From the NCBI RefSeq assembly GCF_900108305.1, contig NZ_FNUX01000002.1:1-64000 (forward strand): 64,000 bases of DNA, given 5' to 3'. How positions within the stretch are numbered: the first letter of the stretch is position 1; every line of letters starts with the position of its first letter. The notes beneath the pieces were generated by a model. That model searched no databases and was not told the origin of the DNA. It worked only from the letters and a program-made list of their open reading frames with translations. Positions 41,159-51,800 of the stretch are shown here, piece after piece. Source of the stretch: Nitrosomonas ureae. Lineage in GTDB: Bacteria; Pseudomonadota; Gammaproteobacteria; Burkholderiales; Nitrosomonadaceae. Both the position numbers and the translations under genes were made by a program.

Positions 41159-42148
41159 TCAATTACGCTGACGCACCCCACCGGATCTTATGTTTGTCTC
41201 ATTTTTTAATAATGGGCAATGTCCGGAAGTCACGTGGCGGCATATCAAATTATCGAGCAAACTATTAGCCTGCCGCAAATAGCTCAGGAATGTCTGCGCT
41301 ACAATCGACAACTGCTTGCCGGATGAATAAGCGAAATACCAATGACGTTCAATCGGAAATCCTTCAACATCCAGTATCGCAAGCTGCCCTACCTGCGCAT
41401 CAAGCGCCAGAGTATGTCGCGATAATACGGCAACACCCAATCTGCCTGCGACGGTTTGCTTAATCGCTTCGTTGCTACCTAACTCCATGCGAACCTTCAG
41501 CTTCTTATTATGTTTTGAGAAAAAAAGCTCGGTTGCTATTCTTGTTCCGGAGCCTGGCTCTCGCATAATAAAGGGTTCATCACAAATGCGCTCAATGGTG
41601 ATATTTTTTTTAGTTGCCAATGGATGATCTGCAGCTGCCAGTACAACCAATTGATTATCAAGAAAAATTTCTACCACCGCATCAACGGCGTCTGGAACTT
41701 GACCTAAGATATAAAGATCATCTTGATTACCTGTTAATCGCTCCAGGATATGCTCGCGATTCGTCACTTTCAGTGCAACGTCTATGCCAGGGTATTTCTG
41801 GCAGAACATGCCCAATAATCGCGGAACGAAGTATTTTGCGGTAGTTACTACCGCGAGCCGAAGTTTCCCTGATTTCAATCCCTTCATGTTAGAGGCAATC
41901 ATCTCGAAACGGGAGAAATGGTCAAAAATGCCCAGACAGGTTTGATATAACTCTTCTCCCGCATCGGTCAGATAGATTCTTTTGCCGACTTGCTCAAACA
42001 AAGGTAAACCAATCTCTTCGGTCAATTTCTTGACTTGCATCGATACTGTCGGTTGTGTCAGAAATAATTCCTCAGCTGCTCGGGTAAAACTCTTCAACCG
42101 AGCAATCGCTTCAAAAACCTCAAGCTGCCGTAACGTGCTATGACGCAT
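41159..42148 (-). CDS. cbbR: LysR-type transcriptional regulator CbbR
   Basis: LysR regulator, 329 aa, divergent from the RubisCO operon, the classic position of CbbR. The N-terminal winged helix-turn-helix reads LRQLEVFEAIARLKSFTRAA followed by ELFLTQPTVSMQVKKLTEEI. The effector-binding domain starts near residue 90 (LRLAVVTTAKYFVPRLLGMF) and includes FIMREPGSGTR and LGVAVLSRHTLALD, both conserved among CbbR proteins. It probably activates cbbLS-cbbX and represses itself in response to Calvin-cycle metabolites. The C-terminal 25 residues look divergent. Confidence 0.9.
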   Translation of the reverse strand: MRHSTLRQLEVFEAIARLKSFTRAAEELFLTQPTVSMQVKKLTEEIGLPLFEQVGKRIYLTDAGEELYQTCLGIFDHFSRFEMIASNMKGLKSGKLRLAVVTTAKYFVPRLLGMFCQKYPGIDVALKVTNREHILERLTGNQDDLYILGQVPDAVDAVVEIFLDNQLVVLAAADHPLATKKNITIERICDEPFIMREPGSGTRIATELFFSKHNKKLKVRMELGSNEAIKQTVAGRLGVAVLSRHTLALDAQVGQLAILDVEGFPIERHWYFAYSSGKQLSIVAQTFLSYLRQANSLLDNLICRHVTSGHCPLLKNETNIRSGGVRQRN

Positions 42149-42257
42149 AAAGCCCCCTGTATTTCTCTACAATCTATAGAGAAAAGTCTATTATAACTAT
42201 CGAAACAATTGATTGTTATTTATCATTTGGCGATTCTACACTATATCTGCCCCGCTG

Positions 42258-42272
42258 TTAGATACCTCCTAA
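42258..42272 (+). promoter_or_regulatory. Probable CbbR operator (LysR T-N11-A motif)
   Basis: TTAGATACCTCCTAA is an inverted repeat TTAG-N7-CTAA that contains the LysR-type T-N11-A spacing. It lies 45 bases before the cbbL start in the cbbR-cbbL divergent region. A second inverted repeat, ATAGA-N6-TCTAT, is at 42176-42191. Both are plausible CbbR sites. Confidence 0.5.
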
Positions 42273-42286
42273 CTAGAAGTATATAG

Positions 42287-43792
<1,506 letters not shown>

Positions 43793-43812
43793 TCTTTTCA
43801 GGAGAAGCAATT

Positions 43813-44247
43813 ATGATGACTAATCAAGGCAATATAGTTACACAGGGACAATTTTCTTTCCTGCCCCCGCTGACCGACAAGCAAATCTCGGCACAGCTTA
43901 AGTACGCGCTGAAAAATGGCTGGGCAATAGGAATTGAATATACCGATGATCCTCATCCACGCAATACCTATTGGGAAATGTTCGGCAATCCAATGTTTGA
44001 TTTGAAGGATCCCGCAGGAATTCTGCTGGAAATCAATAGTTGCCGCAAAACTTTTCCAAACCACTATATTCGCGTGACTGCATTTAACTCGACACGCGGT
44101 GTGGAAAGCCCGACCATGTCGTATATTGTTAACCGGCCCAAGAAAGAACCAGGGTTTAGTTTAGTACGCCAGGAAGGTGCCGGACGAAGCGTTAGTTACA
44201 CCATTCATTCCTATGCAACTGACAAACCGGAAGCCGAGCGTTACTAG
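43813..44247 (+). CDS. cbbS: RubisCO small subunit, red type
   Basis: Small subunit, 144 aa, 20 bases after cbbL with AGGAG upstream. Family segments are QFSFLPPLTDKQISAQLKYA, GWAIGIEYTDDPHPRNTYWE and MFDLKDPAGILLEINSCRK. The C-terminal extension (about 110-144, including RPKKEPGFSLVRQEG) is typical of red-type small subunits, where it forms a beta-hairpin in the central channel. The reading frame ends ...GAG CGT TAC TAG, and the last C and the TAG are the first bases of the inserted MITE, so the element supplies the stop codon. Confidence 0.95.
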   Translation: MMTNQGNIVTQGQFSFLPPLTDKQISAQLKYALKNGWAIGIEYTDDPHPRNTYWEMFGNPMFDLKDPAGILLEINSCRKTFPNHYIRVTAFNSTRGVESPTMSYIVNRPKKEPGFSLVRQEGAGRSVSYTIHSYATDKPEAERY

Positions 44248-44394
44248 GGAAGCGCTGATTAATTCGGCGAACGAGATGAAGCACGAGGCGCCCGGAACGC
44301 AGCAACTGAGACATATCAACGAGATAGGCGAAGGCGCGAGTACCGTGCAACGAAGTGATTCGCTCGTGCAGCCAATTAATCAGTGCTTCCCTAG
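44244..44394. mobile_element. 151-bp MITE with 21-bp terminal inverted repeats
   Basis: The left end CTAGGGAAGCGCTGATTAAT and the right end ATTAATCAGTGCTTCCCTAG are inverted repeats with one mismatch over about 21 bases. The interior has no coding capacity. A matching solo end occurs at 6732. No clear target-site duplication is seen beyond the palindromic CTAG of the ends. It lies between cbbS and cbbX and covers the cbbS stop codon. Confidence 0.82.
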
Positions 44395-44408
44395 CAGTAA
44401 AAAGTAAA

Positions 44409-44438
44409 ATTTCTCTCTCCTGAGAGGGGGAGAGAAAT
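44409..44438 (+). terminator. Stem-loop downstream of cbbLS
   Basis: ATTTCTCTCTCC pairs with GGGGAGAGAAAT (one T-G wobble) around the loop TGAGAG. No T run follows. It could be an attenuator or mRNA-stabilising hairpin that separates abundant cbbLS message from cbbX. Confidence 0.55.
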
Positions 44439-44550
44439 GAGTTAACAAATCAAACATGCTAGTATTAAATGGAAGTCATCGAAAGATTCATTAATATGAT
44501 GTAGTTATGTATTTAAGCATTATCCATGAGACCTCAATAAGTGATCAAAC

Positions 44551-45492
44551 ATGCCCAAGCAATCTAAAAACTTAATTTCATCCAAAGATCCATCAATTGA
44601 TCTGGATGCAGAGTTCCGCAACACAAATATCCAGGAAGTACTGGATAAACTGGATCGTGAGTTGATTGGCTTAATTCCTGTGAAGACTCGTATTCGTGAG
44701 ACTGCAGCATTGTTGCTGGTCGATCGTGTTCGCAAGCAACTGGGATTATCAGCGGGCGCCCCCAGTTTACATATGTGCTTTACCGGAAACCCCGGCACCG
44801 GGAAAACGACAGTAGCGCTACGCATGGCGGAAATCCTGCACCGCTTGGGCTATGTGCGTGAAGGTCATCTGGTTTCAGTGACTCGGGACGATTTAGTCGG
44901 TCAATATATCGGACATACTGCGCCAAAAACAAAAGAAGTAATAAAAAAAGCGATGGGCGGCGTTCTTTTCATCGATGAAGCTTATTACCTCTATAAGCCA
45001 GAGAACGAACGTGATTATGGTGCGGAATCCATAGAAATTCTGTTGCAAACGATGGAAAATAACCGCGAAGATTTGGTCGTCATCCTGGCAGGCTATAAAG
45101 ATCGCATGGATAAGTTTTTTCATAGCAATCCTGGTATGCGTTCACGTATCGCGCACCACATCGACTTTCCTGATTACGGCGCAGATGAACTAGTTTCGAT
45201 CGCCAAATTGATGTTGGAGACTCAGAATTATTGTTTTAGCAAAGCCGGGGAAGAGGCTTTTGGAAAATATATCCGCTTGCGCATGAAATCGGAGCATTTT
45301 GCAAACGCCCGCTCGGTGCGCAACGCCCTTGATCGGGCTAGGCTGCGTCAAGCAAACCGTTTATTTTCTGGAACCAAGAAATCATTGTCCAAAAATGATC
45401 TTATTACGCTTGAAGCGGAAGATATTCTCGCCAGTCGCGTTTTTCTTGAGGCATCGCCCGATAGTAGGCCCAAAGCCAAAAAAGCAGACTGA
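44551..45492 (+). CDS. cbbX: Red-type RubisCO activase CbbX
   Basis: AAA+ protein, 313 aa, that frees inhibited red-type RubisCO by pulling on the large-subunit C-terminus. Walker A is [18 protein letters not shown] and Walker B is [15 protein letters not shown]. The pore loop segment is [17 protein letters not shown], and arginine fingers lie in [17 protein letters not shown]. Its pairing with cbbLS supports the form IC call. It is 156 bases downstream of the MITE, so it may need its own promoter or read-through. Confidence 0.95.
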   Translation: MPKQSKNLISSKDPSIDLDAEFRNTNIQEVLDKLDRELIGLIPVKTRIRETAALLLVDRVRKQLGLSAGAPSLHMCFTGNPGTGKTTVALRMAEILHRLGYVREGHLVSVTRDDLVGQYIGHTAPKTKEVIKKAMGGVLFIDEAYYLYKPENERDYGAESIEILLQTMENNREDLVVILAGYKDRMDKFFHSNPGMRSRIAHHIDFPDYGADELVSIAKLMLETQNYCFSKAGEEAFGKYIRLRMKSEHFANARSVRNALDRARLRQANRLFSGTKKSLSKNDLITLEAEDILASRVFLEASPDSRPKAKKAD

Positions 45493-45526
45493 TAAGATAA
45501 AAATTTGAAACAAAATCTTGATAGCG

Positions 45527-45880
45527 ATGGAAATGCTGATTCAACCCTGGCGCATTTTCCCAAAAAAGATGGATGCGTTGTGTTATAACCGCGGGCGGCT
45601 TGCGCTGCTGCGCTTAGGACATCCACTGCGCGTCATATTGCGGCAGCATCGTGGATTAGAAGTGATTCTGGATAATGCCGAGTGGTTATGTGTCGACACT
45701 AATGATGAGGATCGCCCTATTCTGGCCTGGCGTGAATTTAAGATACATGCGCGTAGTAATCTGCACCGTCCTGTTGGCTGTGAATTATGGCTATATCATA
45801 GCTGCGCCGGTCTCATCATGGGATCTGCGCTGGATGATTTGAACACTGCACTCGAAACACTCACGATTGATTTAAGATAG
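45527..45880 (+). CDS. Hypothetical protein downstream of cbbX
   Basis: 117-aa protein of unknown function, starting at ATG 45527 (an upstream in-frame TTG at 45518 is possible). It reads as a mixed alpha/beta soluble protein: DALCYNRGRLALLRLGHPLR, GLEVILDNAEWLCVDTND and a C-terminal helix DDLNTALETLTIDLR. It has two cysteines in CELWLYHSCAG. It is 34 bases from cbbX and so may be the last gene of the cbb operon. I do not recognise the family. Confidence 0.6.
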   Translation: MEMLIQPWRIFPKKMDALCYNRGRLALLRLGHPLRVILRQHRGLEVILDNAEWLCVDTNDEDRPILAWREFKIHARSNLHRPVGCELWLYHSCAGLIMGSALDDLNTALETLTIDLR

Positions 45881-45978
45881 TAATACGAGCCTCTTAAAGC
45901 AGAGAGGATATAAATGCCACTCGCAGATATGCTGCGATTCCAGGTATACGCCAGGTTTTCACCGGTTGGGCATTAACC

Positions 45979-46191
45979 GTGTCGGATCGGTATCACCTAT
46001 TCTGGCGTATTCAATTTGCAACTATCGATGCCAGCAAAAATTCCCAAACCCATGTGGAATATCTTGCCTTTATCGATCAGCTTGCACGTATATCAGAGGC
46101 TGACAAAATCAATATCACATTCACTGCAATTCCAGCGGAACCGAATCCCTGTATAGAAGAAATTAGAATTTTTCCGGCACAGCATATCTAG
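45979..46191 (+). CDS. Small hypothetical ORF
   Basis: 70-aa frame starting at GTG 45979 (SDRYHLFWRIQFATIDASKN). The frame is open upstream to 45898 without a standard start, and no good ribosome-binding site precedes the GTG. It may be a short real gene, a gene with a start I cannot see, or a decayed one. The rest of the 534-bp stretch 45881-46414 shows nothing else recognisable. Confidence 0.3.
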   Translation: MSDRYHLFWRIQFATIDASKNSQTHVEYLAFIDQLARISEADKINITFTAIPAEPNPCIEEIRIFPAQHI

Positions 46192-46414
46192 CATAAAATG
46201 CAGATGCCGCTAGATCAGATAGGCGTCAGCATATGGTGCGATTTGAGAGTTTATTTATATTTCAATGTAAAATCTTATTGTATTTACTGATACGATATTC
46301 ATCACTGCCTATGAAATATCCAGGGGTGGTTGTATTCTCTGAATCCTATTGCAATAGTAATCTGAAAGCTGTTTCAGCTATTGCACAACGAAATAACGCA
46401 ATAAGGAGATACCA

Positions 46415-47098
46415 ATGAAAACTCTTTCAATTTTAATGATCCCAACCATAATCCTGACGTTGACCGGCTGCGCAACCATGACGGACACGCAACGCGGCAC
46501 AGCACAGGGAACCGCGATTGGCGCAGGTACGGGAGCTGCGATCGGTGCACTGATTGGAGGCAAGAAAGGGGCTGCCATTGGCGCAGGCTCAGGCGCTCTG
46601 CTTGGTGCTGGCGCCGGTTATATGTGGTCACAGCGGATGGAAGAACAAAAAAGGGAAATGGAAACAGCCACCGCAGGCACAGGCGTGCAAGTCACGCAAA
46701 CCGAAGACAATCGCCTCAAGTTAAATATTCCCAGCGATATCTCCTTCGACACCGGCCGGGCGGACATCAAACCAGGCTTCAGGCCCATTCTTGATAATTT
46801 CGCAACCACTCTGATCAGTAATGAAGATACAGCCGTCAAAATCATCGGACACACTGACAACACCGGCAGCAATGCAATCAATAATCCGTTATCGGTTAAT
46901 CGGGCTGCCAGCACGCGCGATTATCTGGTAAGCCGGGGGATACCGATTAACCGCATTCAAATTGATGGTCGCGGCTCCCGCGAACCCATGGTTGAAAATA
47001 ATACGCCTGAAAATAGAGCGGAAAATCGCCGCGTGGAAATTTTTGTAACAGAAATGCAACCAGCGCCGGAAGCAGCTCCGGAGGTACCAAGACAGTAG
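46415..47098 (+). CDS. OmpA-family lipoprotein with glycine-zipper domain
   Basis: 227-aa outer-membrane lipoprotein. The signal ends in the lipobox LTGC (Cys19). A glycine-zipper stretch follows (GTAIGAGTGAAIGALIGGKK, GAAIGAGSGALLGAGAGY), then a C-terminal OmpA peptidoglycan-binding domain (SFDTGRADIKPGF, VKIIGHTDNTGSN, SVNRAASTRDYLVSRG, GRGSREPMVENNTPENRAEN with the binding Asn/Arg). This is the YiaD-like type that tethers the outer membrane to the wall. AAGGAG lies eight bases upstream of the ATG. A strong hairpin follows the gene. Confidence 0.88.
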   Translation: MKTLSILMIPTIILTLTGCATMTDTQRGTAQGTAIGAGTGAAIGALIGGKKGAAIGAGSGALLGAGAGYMWSQRMEEQKREMETATAGTGVQVTQTEDNRLKLNIPSDISFDTGRADIKPGFRPILDNFATTLISNEDTAVKIIGHTDNTGSNAINNPLSVNRAASTRDYLVSRGIPINRIQIDGRGSREPMVENNTPENRAENRRVEIFVTEMQPAPEAAPEVPRQ

Positions 47099-47106
47099 AA
47101 TCAACC

Positions 47107-47136
47107 AATCACCGTCGATTCTAATCGACGGTGATT
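47107..47136 (+). terminator. Stem-loop after the OmpA-family gene
   Basis: AATCACCGTCGAT and ATCGACGGTGATT form a perfect 13-bp stem with the loop TCTA, nine bases after the stop codon. No T run follows, but position and strength fit a terminator. Confidence 0.7.
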
Positions 47137-47439
47137 CCTGTCAGAACGCTATCGACTATCGGTCTCCAGAGAATCCTGATGACTGCCTTGATACCACCCA
47201 GCCAAGTAATAATCACATACTTTCTTAGTATGTTTCAGCAGATACTCGTTGCCAGTATCCGCGCATCTCTACCCTCAACCAGCAATACGAGTAAATCTGG
47301 ATTGGCTTCAAATAGCTCCAGGCCATATATTATCAATCCTCTGTAAAAAAGCAGCTGGACTATCTGCTGGAAATCAATCGGAGGACAGAGAAGGCGATGA
47401 CCGGGTTACTGACAACACCACACGAATACCAAAAAGGAA

Positions 47440-47477
47440 CCCGGCACATTTAAAGGAGGAGAACAAAATGTGCCGGG
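47440..47477 (+). promoter_or_regulatory. 12-bp perfect inverted repeat with AGGAGG in the loop
   Basis: CCCGGCACATTT and AAATGTGCCGGG flank a 14-base loop that contains AGGAGG. An ATG lies in the right arm (47468) and opens a seven-codon frame (MCRASDA). The layout resembles a translational control hairpin, but no downstream gene benefits from it now. Confidence 0.45.
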
Positions 47478-47638
47478 CAAGTGATGCGTGAGGGCTTATG
47501 TTCACGCAGCAAGGAAGAACAAGAAATGTAATCTGCTACCATCCGGCTACGCGTGGGGATGCGCTGGTTGCTGCGGTATGCCAATCATTAACTGATGGAC
47601 AATTCGCATATTACACAATAATTTTTATAATTGCAAAC

Positions 47639-47657
47639 GATTCTTATTATCATTCTC
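47639..47657. promoter_or_regulatory. Fur-box-like site
   Basis: The minus strand reads GAGAATGATAATAAGAATC, matching 15 of 19 positions of the classic Fur box (GATAATGATAATCATTATC). No iron-uptake gene is adjacent. It lies at the boundary of the cas2 fragment. Confidence 0.5.
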
Positions 47658-47787
47658 AAATAAATCTGAATAACCCATATTGACCCCGCTCACCTGATGC
47701 ATAGCTTCGAAGCACACATAAGGCTTTCCGCAGTCTTCGGTTGCAAGAAACATCGTAAGCTGCCAAATAAAGTTGTCGTTGAGTCAT
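47656..47787 (-). pseudogene. Truncated cas2 (5' fragment)
   Basis: The minus-strand frame begins MTQRQLYLAAYDVSCNRRLR and continues KALCVLRSYASG. This is the N-terminal strand-helix of a Cas2 protein with the catalytic Asp in AAYD and the R-R-L-R helix. After YASG, where Cas2 usually continues with a GGQKSVFEC-like strand, the sequence becomes unrelated (ERGQYGLFRFI) and stops. About 31 of some 95 codons remain. No cas1, other cas gene or repeat array is nearby. Confidence 0.6.
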
Positions 47788-47898
47788 GGCGTCAGTCTAC
47801 GAAGAAAATTGCATTGAGTCAGTCTTGACAAGCTTGTCAGAAATGCAAATGAATGACCCCGGATTTTCCGGGAGTGAGATGATTTAAGAGAGACAGAG

Positions 47899-48012
47899 AT
47901 GAAAAATAGAATCGGCTATTCAGCGGGAGTAAGAGAGCGAGCAGTGTGCTTGGAGTTTGAACAACGAAAGGGATCACATATTATTGGCGCCCGAATACTC
48001 TCAACAAAATAA
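47899..48012 (+). pseudogene. IS3-family transposase OrfA fragment
   Basis: MKNRIGYSAGVRERAVCLEF resembles the start of IS3-family OrfA proteins (pattern RYSxEVRERAVRLVxE). It continues only to EQRKGSHIIGARILSTK and stops at 48010. An imperfect element end may lie just upstream, at TGACCCCGG (47854) with the hairpin CCCGGA-TTT-TCCGGG. No OrfB remains. Confidence 0.55.
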
Positions 48013-48062
48013 ACGGAAGCAGGCTAGAAACAAGGACGAATTGATAAAATCCATAGACACTA

Positions 48063-48452
48063 TCAGTTCATCTGGTATCCCTTAAATTCCGTTTCCCGCA
48101 GGAAATCATTCCAGACAAAAACGGGATCAACCAGTGGGTTGGTCGGAATCATAAAAGTCACAAGGTCTACTACGCCGCATCCAGTGCGATTAATGGTATA
48201 CCAGGCACCTTGCAGTACGCCTAAGGTTACGGCGGTCAATCCTGAAACCGGAGTATCTTTTTGGCCGGTTAAGTTGATATTTTTGGGCAATTCTACCCAT
48301 CCGGTAGCTATGTTGACCACACCGGAGAGAAATTTCAGGCCTGCTTTGCTAAGGTACGAATCTTCGGTTATTTCTTCATTTGCGATAGCTTGAGACGAAA
48401 AAAGAAAAGACATGGAAACCGCTAAAGCTAATTTGGAAATGGATCTCATCAA
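48063..48452 (-). CDS. Exported protein of the exosortase-associated TIGR04073 type
   Basis: 129-aa protein with a signal peptide (LALAVSMSFLFSSQAIA, cut before NEE). The mature part has the family pattern: KAGLKFLSGVVNIATGWVEL, PKNINLTG, GVLQGAWYTINRTGCGVVDL and TFMIPTNPLVDPVFVW. Proteins of this type are found with exosortase/PEP-CTERM systems. No exosortase is in the window and no precise function is known. The start at 48452 has AAGGGAG seven bases upstream. Confidence 0.65.
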   Translation of the reverse strand: MMRSISKLALAVSMSFLFSSQAIANEEITEDSYLSKAGLKFLSGVVNIATGWVELPKNINLTGQKDTPVSGLTAVTLGVLQGAWYTINRTGCGVVDLVTFMIPTNPLVDPVFVWNDFLRETEFKGYQMN

Positions 48453-48881
48453 AACTCCCTTTTAATTGTAAGATTCTTGGTATTGTCGGCGATGGTCAGC
48501 GGATTATCATCAATGAATGCGTTTCACTGCTTTTTTGATCGGCAGATTGCTGAACTGATTATATCCAGTACGATGCTTAAACGTGATGTATTCTAAGGAT
48601 TGTCATAAAATCAGAAGATTAACGATTGATCAAATTCATATCCGTAGCAACGTTGGCCGTAAACCAACGTTAAAGTATAAAACACATCTGAAATGCGAAG
48701 TACAGGGAAATAACAAAAATTTTATTTTGCTGAATTAGTTCAGCTCAATTTTTCTATGCAGACTGTTAGTCTGAAATATGTTTGCGCTGTTCGAGCTGTT
48801 CTGGTGGATAGCTCTTCACTTATTAGCGCTGCGATCTACGTTATAATATCGCATCCCTACCTTTTACTCATTTTCAAATCG
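48453..48881. other. 429-bp region upstream of metH
   Basis: This holds the divergent promoters of the TIGR04073 gene and metH. The metH frame is open back to an ATG at 48756, but that extension encodes unrelated hydrophobic residues and is treated as untranslated. No cobalamin or SAH riboswitch core could be recognised by eye. Confidence 0.5.
48842..48847 (+). promoter_or_regulatory. Probable -10 box of metH
   Basis: A perfect TATAAT lies 34 bases before the preferred metH start codon. The -35 region (TTATTA, 16 bases upstream) is weak. Transcription starting near 48855 would exclude the upstream ATG at 48756. Confidence 0.45.
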
Positions 48882-51800
48882 ATGACTAGAGATTCCCGCA
48901 CTGCTTTATTGAAAAGCTTATTTGCACGACGCATTCTGATTCTGGATGGTGCGATGGGTACGATGATCCAGACATTCAAGCTTTCAGAGGCGGATTTCCG
49001 CGGGCAGCGTTTTGCCGCTTTTCCGCATGACCTGAGAGGGAATAATGACCTGCTGACATTGACTCAACCTGACATTATTCGATCGATCCATAGCGGATAC
49101 CTGGAAGCGGGCGCCGATATTATCGAAACCAATACGTTCAATTCCACCGCGGCATCAATGGCCGATTATCATTTGCAGGATGTGGTGTATGAATTAAACG
49201 TTGCTGCGGCAAAACTGGCGTGCGAGGCAGCACGGATTTATGAAGAAAAAACACCGGATAAGCCGCGTTTTGTTGCCGGTGTGCTCGGTCCCACCACCAA
49301 AACCGCATCTATTTCGCCCGATGTCAACGATCCGGGTTTTCGCGGCATTACATTTGATCAATTAGTAGCTGATTATACTGAATCGATTCGCGGATTGATC
49401 GATGGCGGGGTGGATATCCTGCTGGTTGAAACCATTTTCGATTCGCTTAATGCAAAAGCGGCGTTATTTGCTATCGATCAATACTTTGAAGATCATGGCA
49501 TACGGCTGCCGATCATGATTTCGGTTACCATAACCGATGCTTCCGGGCGTACACTGTCAGGGCAAACACCGGAAGCATTCTGGAATTCGATCAGTCATAC
49601 ACGGCCGCTATCGGTGGGGATCAATTGCGCTTTGGGTGCAGAATTGATGCGTCCGTATATTGAAGAATTGGCAAGTGTGGCGGATGTGTATACCAGCGTG
49701 CATCCCAATGCCGGTTTGCCGAATCCTTTATCCGAAACGGGTTACGACGAATCGCCGGAATATACTGCGAATCAGATCAAGGGGTTTGCGGAATCCGGCT
49801 TTGTCAATATTGTCGGGGGGTGCTGTGGCACTACACCGGCGCATATCAAAGCCATCGCACAAGCGGTTGCCGATATCGCGCCACGCCAGGTGCCCGAAAT
49901 TCCGAAGAAATTACGCTTATCCGGGCTGGAGCCACTGAACATCGGTGATGATTCATTGTTCGTCAATGTCGGGGAACGCACCAATGTCACTGGTTCCAGA
50001 GCCTTTGCCCGCTTGATTCTCAACGACGATTACGCGGAAGCGCTGAACGTGGCGCGCAGTCAGGTAGAGAATGGGGCGCAGGTTATTGATATCAATATGG
50101 ACGAAGCCATGTTGGATTCGCAGAAAGCCATGGTGACTTTCCTGAATCTGCTGGCGGCCGAGCCGGATATTTGCAAGGTGCCGATCATGCTCGATTCCAG
50201 CAAGTGGACCGTGATCGAGGCCGGTTTGAAATGCGTGCAAGGCAAACCCATTATCAATTCGATCAGCATGAAAGAAGGCGAAGTGGAATTTTTTCATCAT
50301 GCAAAATTGGCGCGCCGTTATGGTGCAGCGGTGATTGTGATGGCATTTGACGAACAGGGTCAGGCCGATACCTTGCAGCGCAAGGTGGAGATTTGTAGTC
50401 GCAGCTATCATCTGCTGGTGGATAAGATAGGTTTTCCACCCGAAGACATCATTTTTGACCCGAATATTTTCGCCATTGCGACGGGAATTGAGGAACATAA
50501 TAACTATGGCGTCGATTTTATTGAAGCAACACATATCATCAAGCAGGCTCTTCCATACGCCAAAATAAGCGGCGGAGTCTCCAATGTCTCGTTCTCCTTC
50601 CGCGGCAATGAGCCGATCCGCGAGGCGATTCACACCGCTTTCCTGTATCACGCGATTAAGGCCGGTATGACGATGGGTATCGTCAATGCCGGACAACTGG
50701 GAGTTTATTCGGATATTCCCGCAGAATTGCTGGAAAAGGTGGAGGACGTCATCCTCAATCGGCGCAAGGATGCGACTGAGCTTCTGGTTGAGTTCGCAGA
50801 AAATTTTAAAGGCCAAAAGAAAGAGCAGGTTGAAGATCTGGCGTGGCGTGATGAGCCTCTGCAACAGCGCTTGACGCACGCATTGGTTAGAGGCATTTCC
50901 ACCTTTATTGTGGAAGATACGGAAGCTGCGCGTTTGGAAATCGACAGGCAGGGCGGCCGTCCGATCCAGGTGATTGAAGGGCCGTTGATGGAAGGCATGA
51001 GCGTGGTTGGTGATTTATTCGGCGCCGGAAAGATGTTTTTGCCGCAGGTAGTTAAATCGGCGCGCGTGATGAAGCAGGCGGTGGCGCATCTCTTACCTTT
51101 TATCGAGGCCGAAAAGAAATTATCGGGAGATAACAAGCCTAAAGGAAAAATTGTTATCGCTACTGTCAAAGGTGATGTGCATGATATTGGCAAAAATATA
51201 GTTACAGTGGTTTTGCAATGCAATAACTACGAAGTGATCAATATGGGCGTGATGGTGCCAAGCGCGCAAATTCTTGATATGGCGCGGCGTGAAAAAGCCG
51301 ATATTATCGGTTTATCCGGCCTGATTACGCCTTCTTTGGAAGAAATGGCACATGTCGCCAAGGAAATGCAGCGTGAGGGATTTACCATTCCGTTGTTGAT
51401 CGGCGGCGCAACGACATCGCGAGTTCATACCGCAGTCAAAATTGCGCCACACTATGAAGGCCCGACTGTTTGGGTGCCGGATGCCAGCCGTGCGGTGGGT
51501 GTGTGTAGTAATCTGCTGTCACAGGATTTGCAGGTAAATTATGTGCAAGGAATAAAAGACGAATACGAGAAAGTGCGCACTCAACACAAGAACAAGAAAG
51601 GGCCGGCGAAATTGTTGACGCTTGCTGAAGCACGCGCCAATGCGTTCCAGACTGACTGGACAAATTACCAGCCTCATCAGCCTGAACTGATGGGCATCCG
51701 TACACTGAATAATTACCCGCTGGAAAAAATTGTGCCCTATATCGATTGGACACCTTTCTTCCAAGCATGGGAGCTTGCCGGACGTTATCCGGATATTCTG

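Larger units (their letters stand above)
47137..48062. other. Gene graveyard of about 0.9 kb
   Basis: No intact gene is supported here. The stretch holds an inverted repeat with a ribosome-site-like loop (47440-47477), a Fur-box-like site (47639-47657), a cas2 5' fragment (47656-47787, minus) and an IS3 orfA fragment (47899-48012). TGACCCCG occurs at 47681 and again at 47854 in the same orientation, perhaps marking element ends. The 61-codon frame at 47498-47683 has no recognisable features. Confidence 0.6.

Noticed and set aside
47498..47683. 61-codon ORF next to the Fur-box-like site
   Set aside because: It lacks a good ribosome site and any family feature, and it runs into the cas2 relic on the other strand.
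47100..48060. CRISPR array near the cas2 fragment
   Set aside because: No regularly spaced direct repeats occur in this region.
48756..48881. N-terminal extension of MetH to the upstream ATG
   Set aside because: The added 42 residues have no counterpart in MetH, and a perfect TATAAT lies inside them, so transcription probably starts downstream.
48453..48881. Cobalamin or SAH riboswitch upstream of metH
   Set aside because: No B12-box or SAH core was visible by eye. A covariance-model search (Rfam Infernal) would settle it.
49953..50879. 308-codon frame opposite metH
   Set aside because: It lies wholly within the conserved pterin-binding region of metH and is an antisense artefact.
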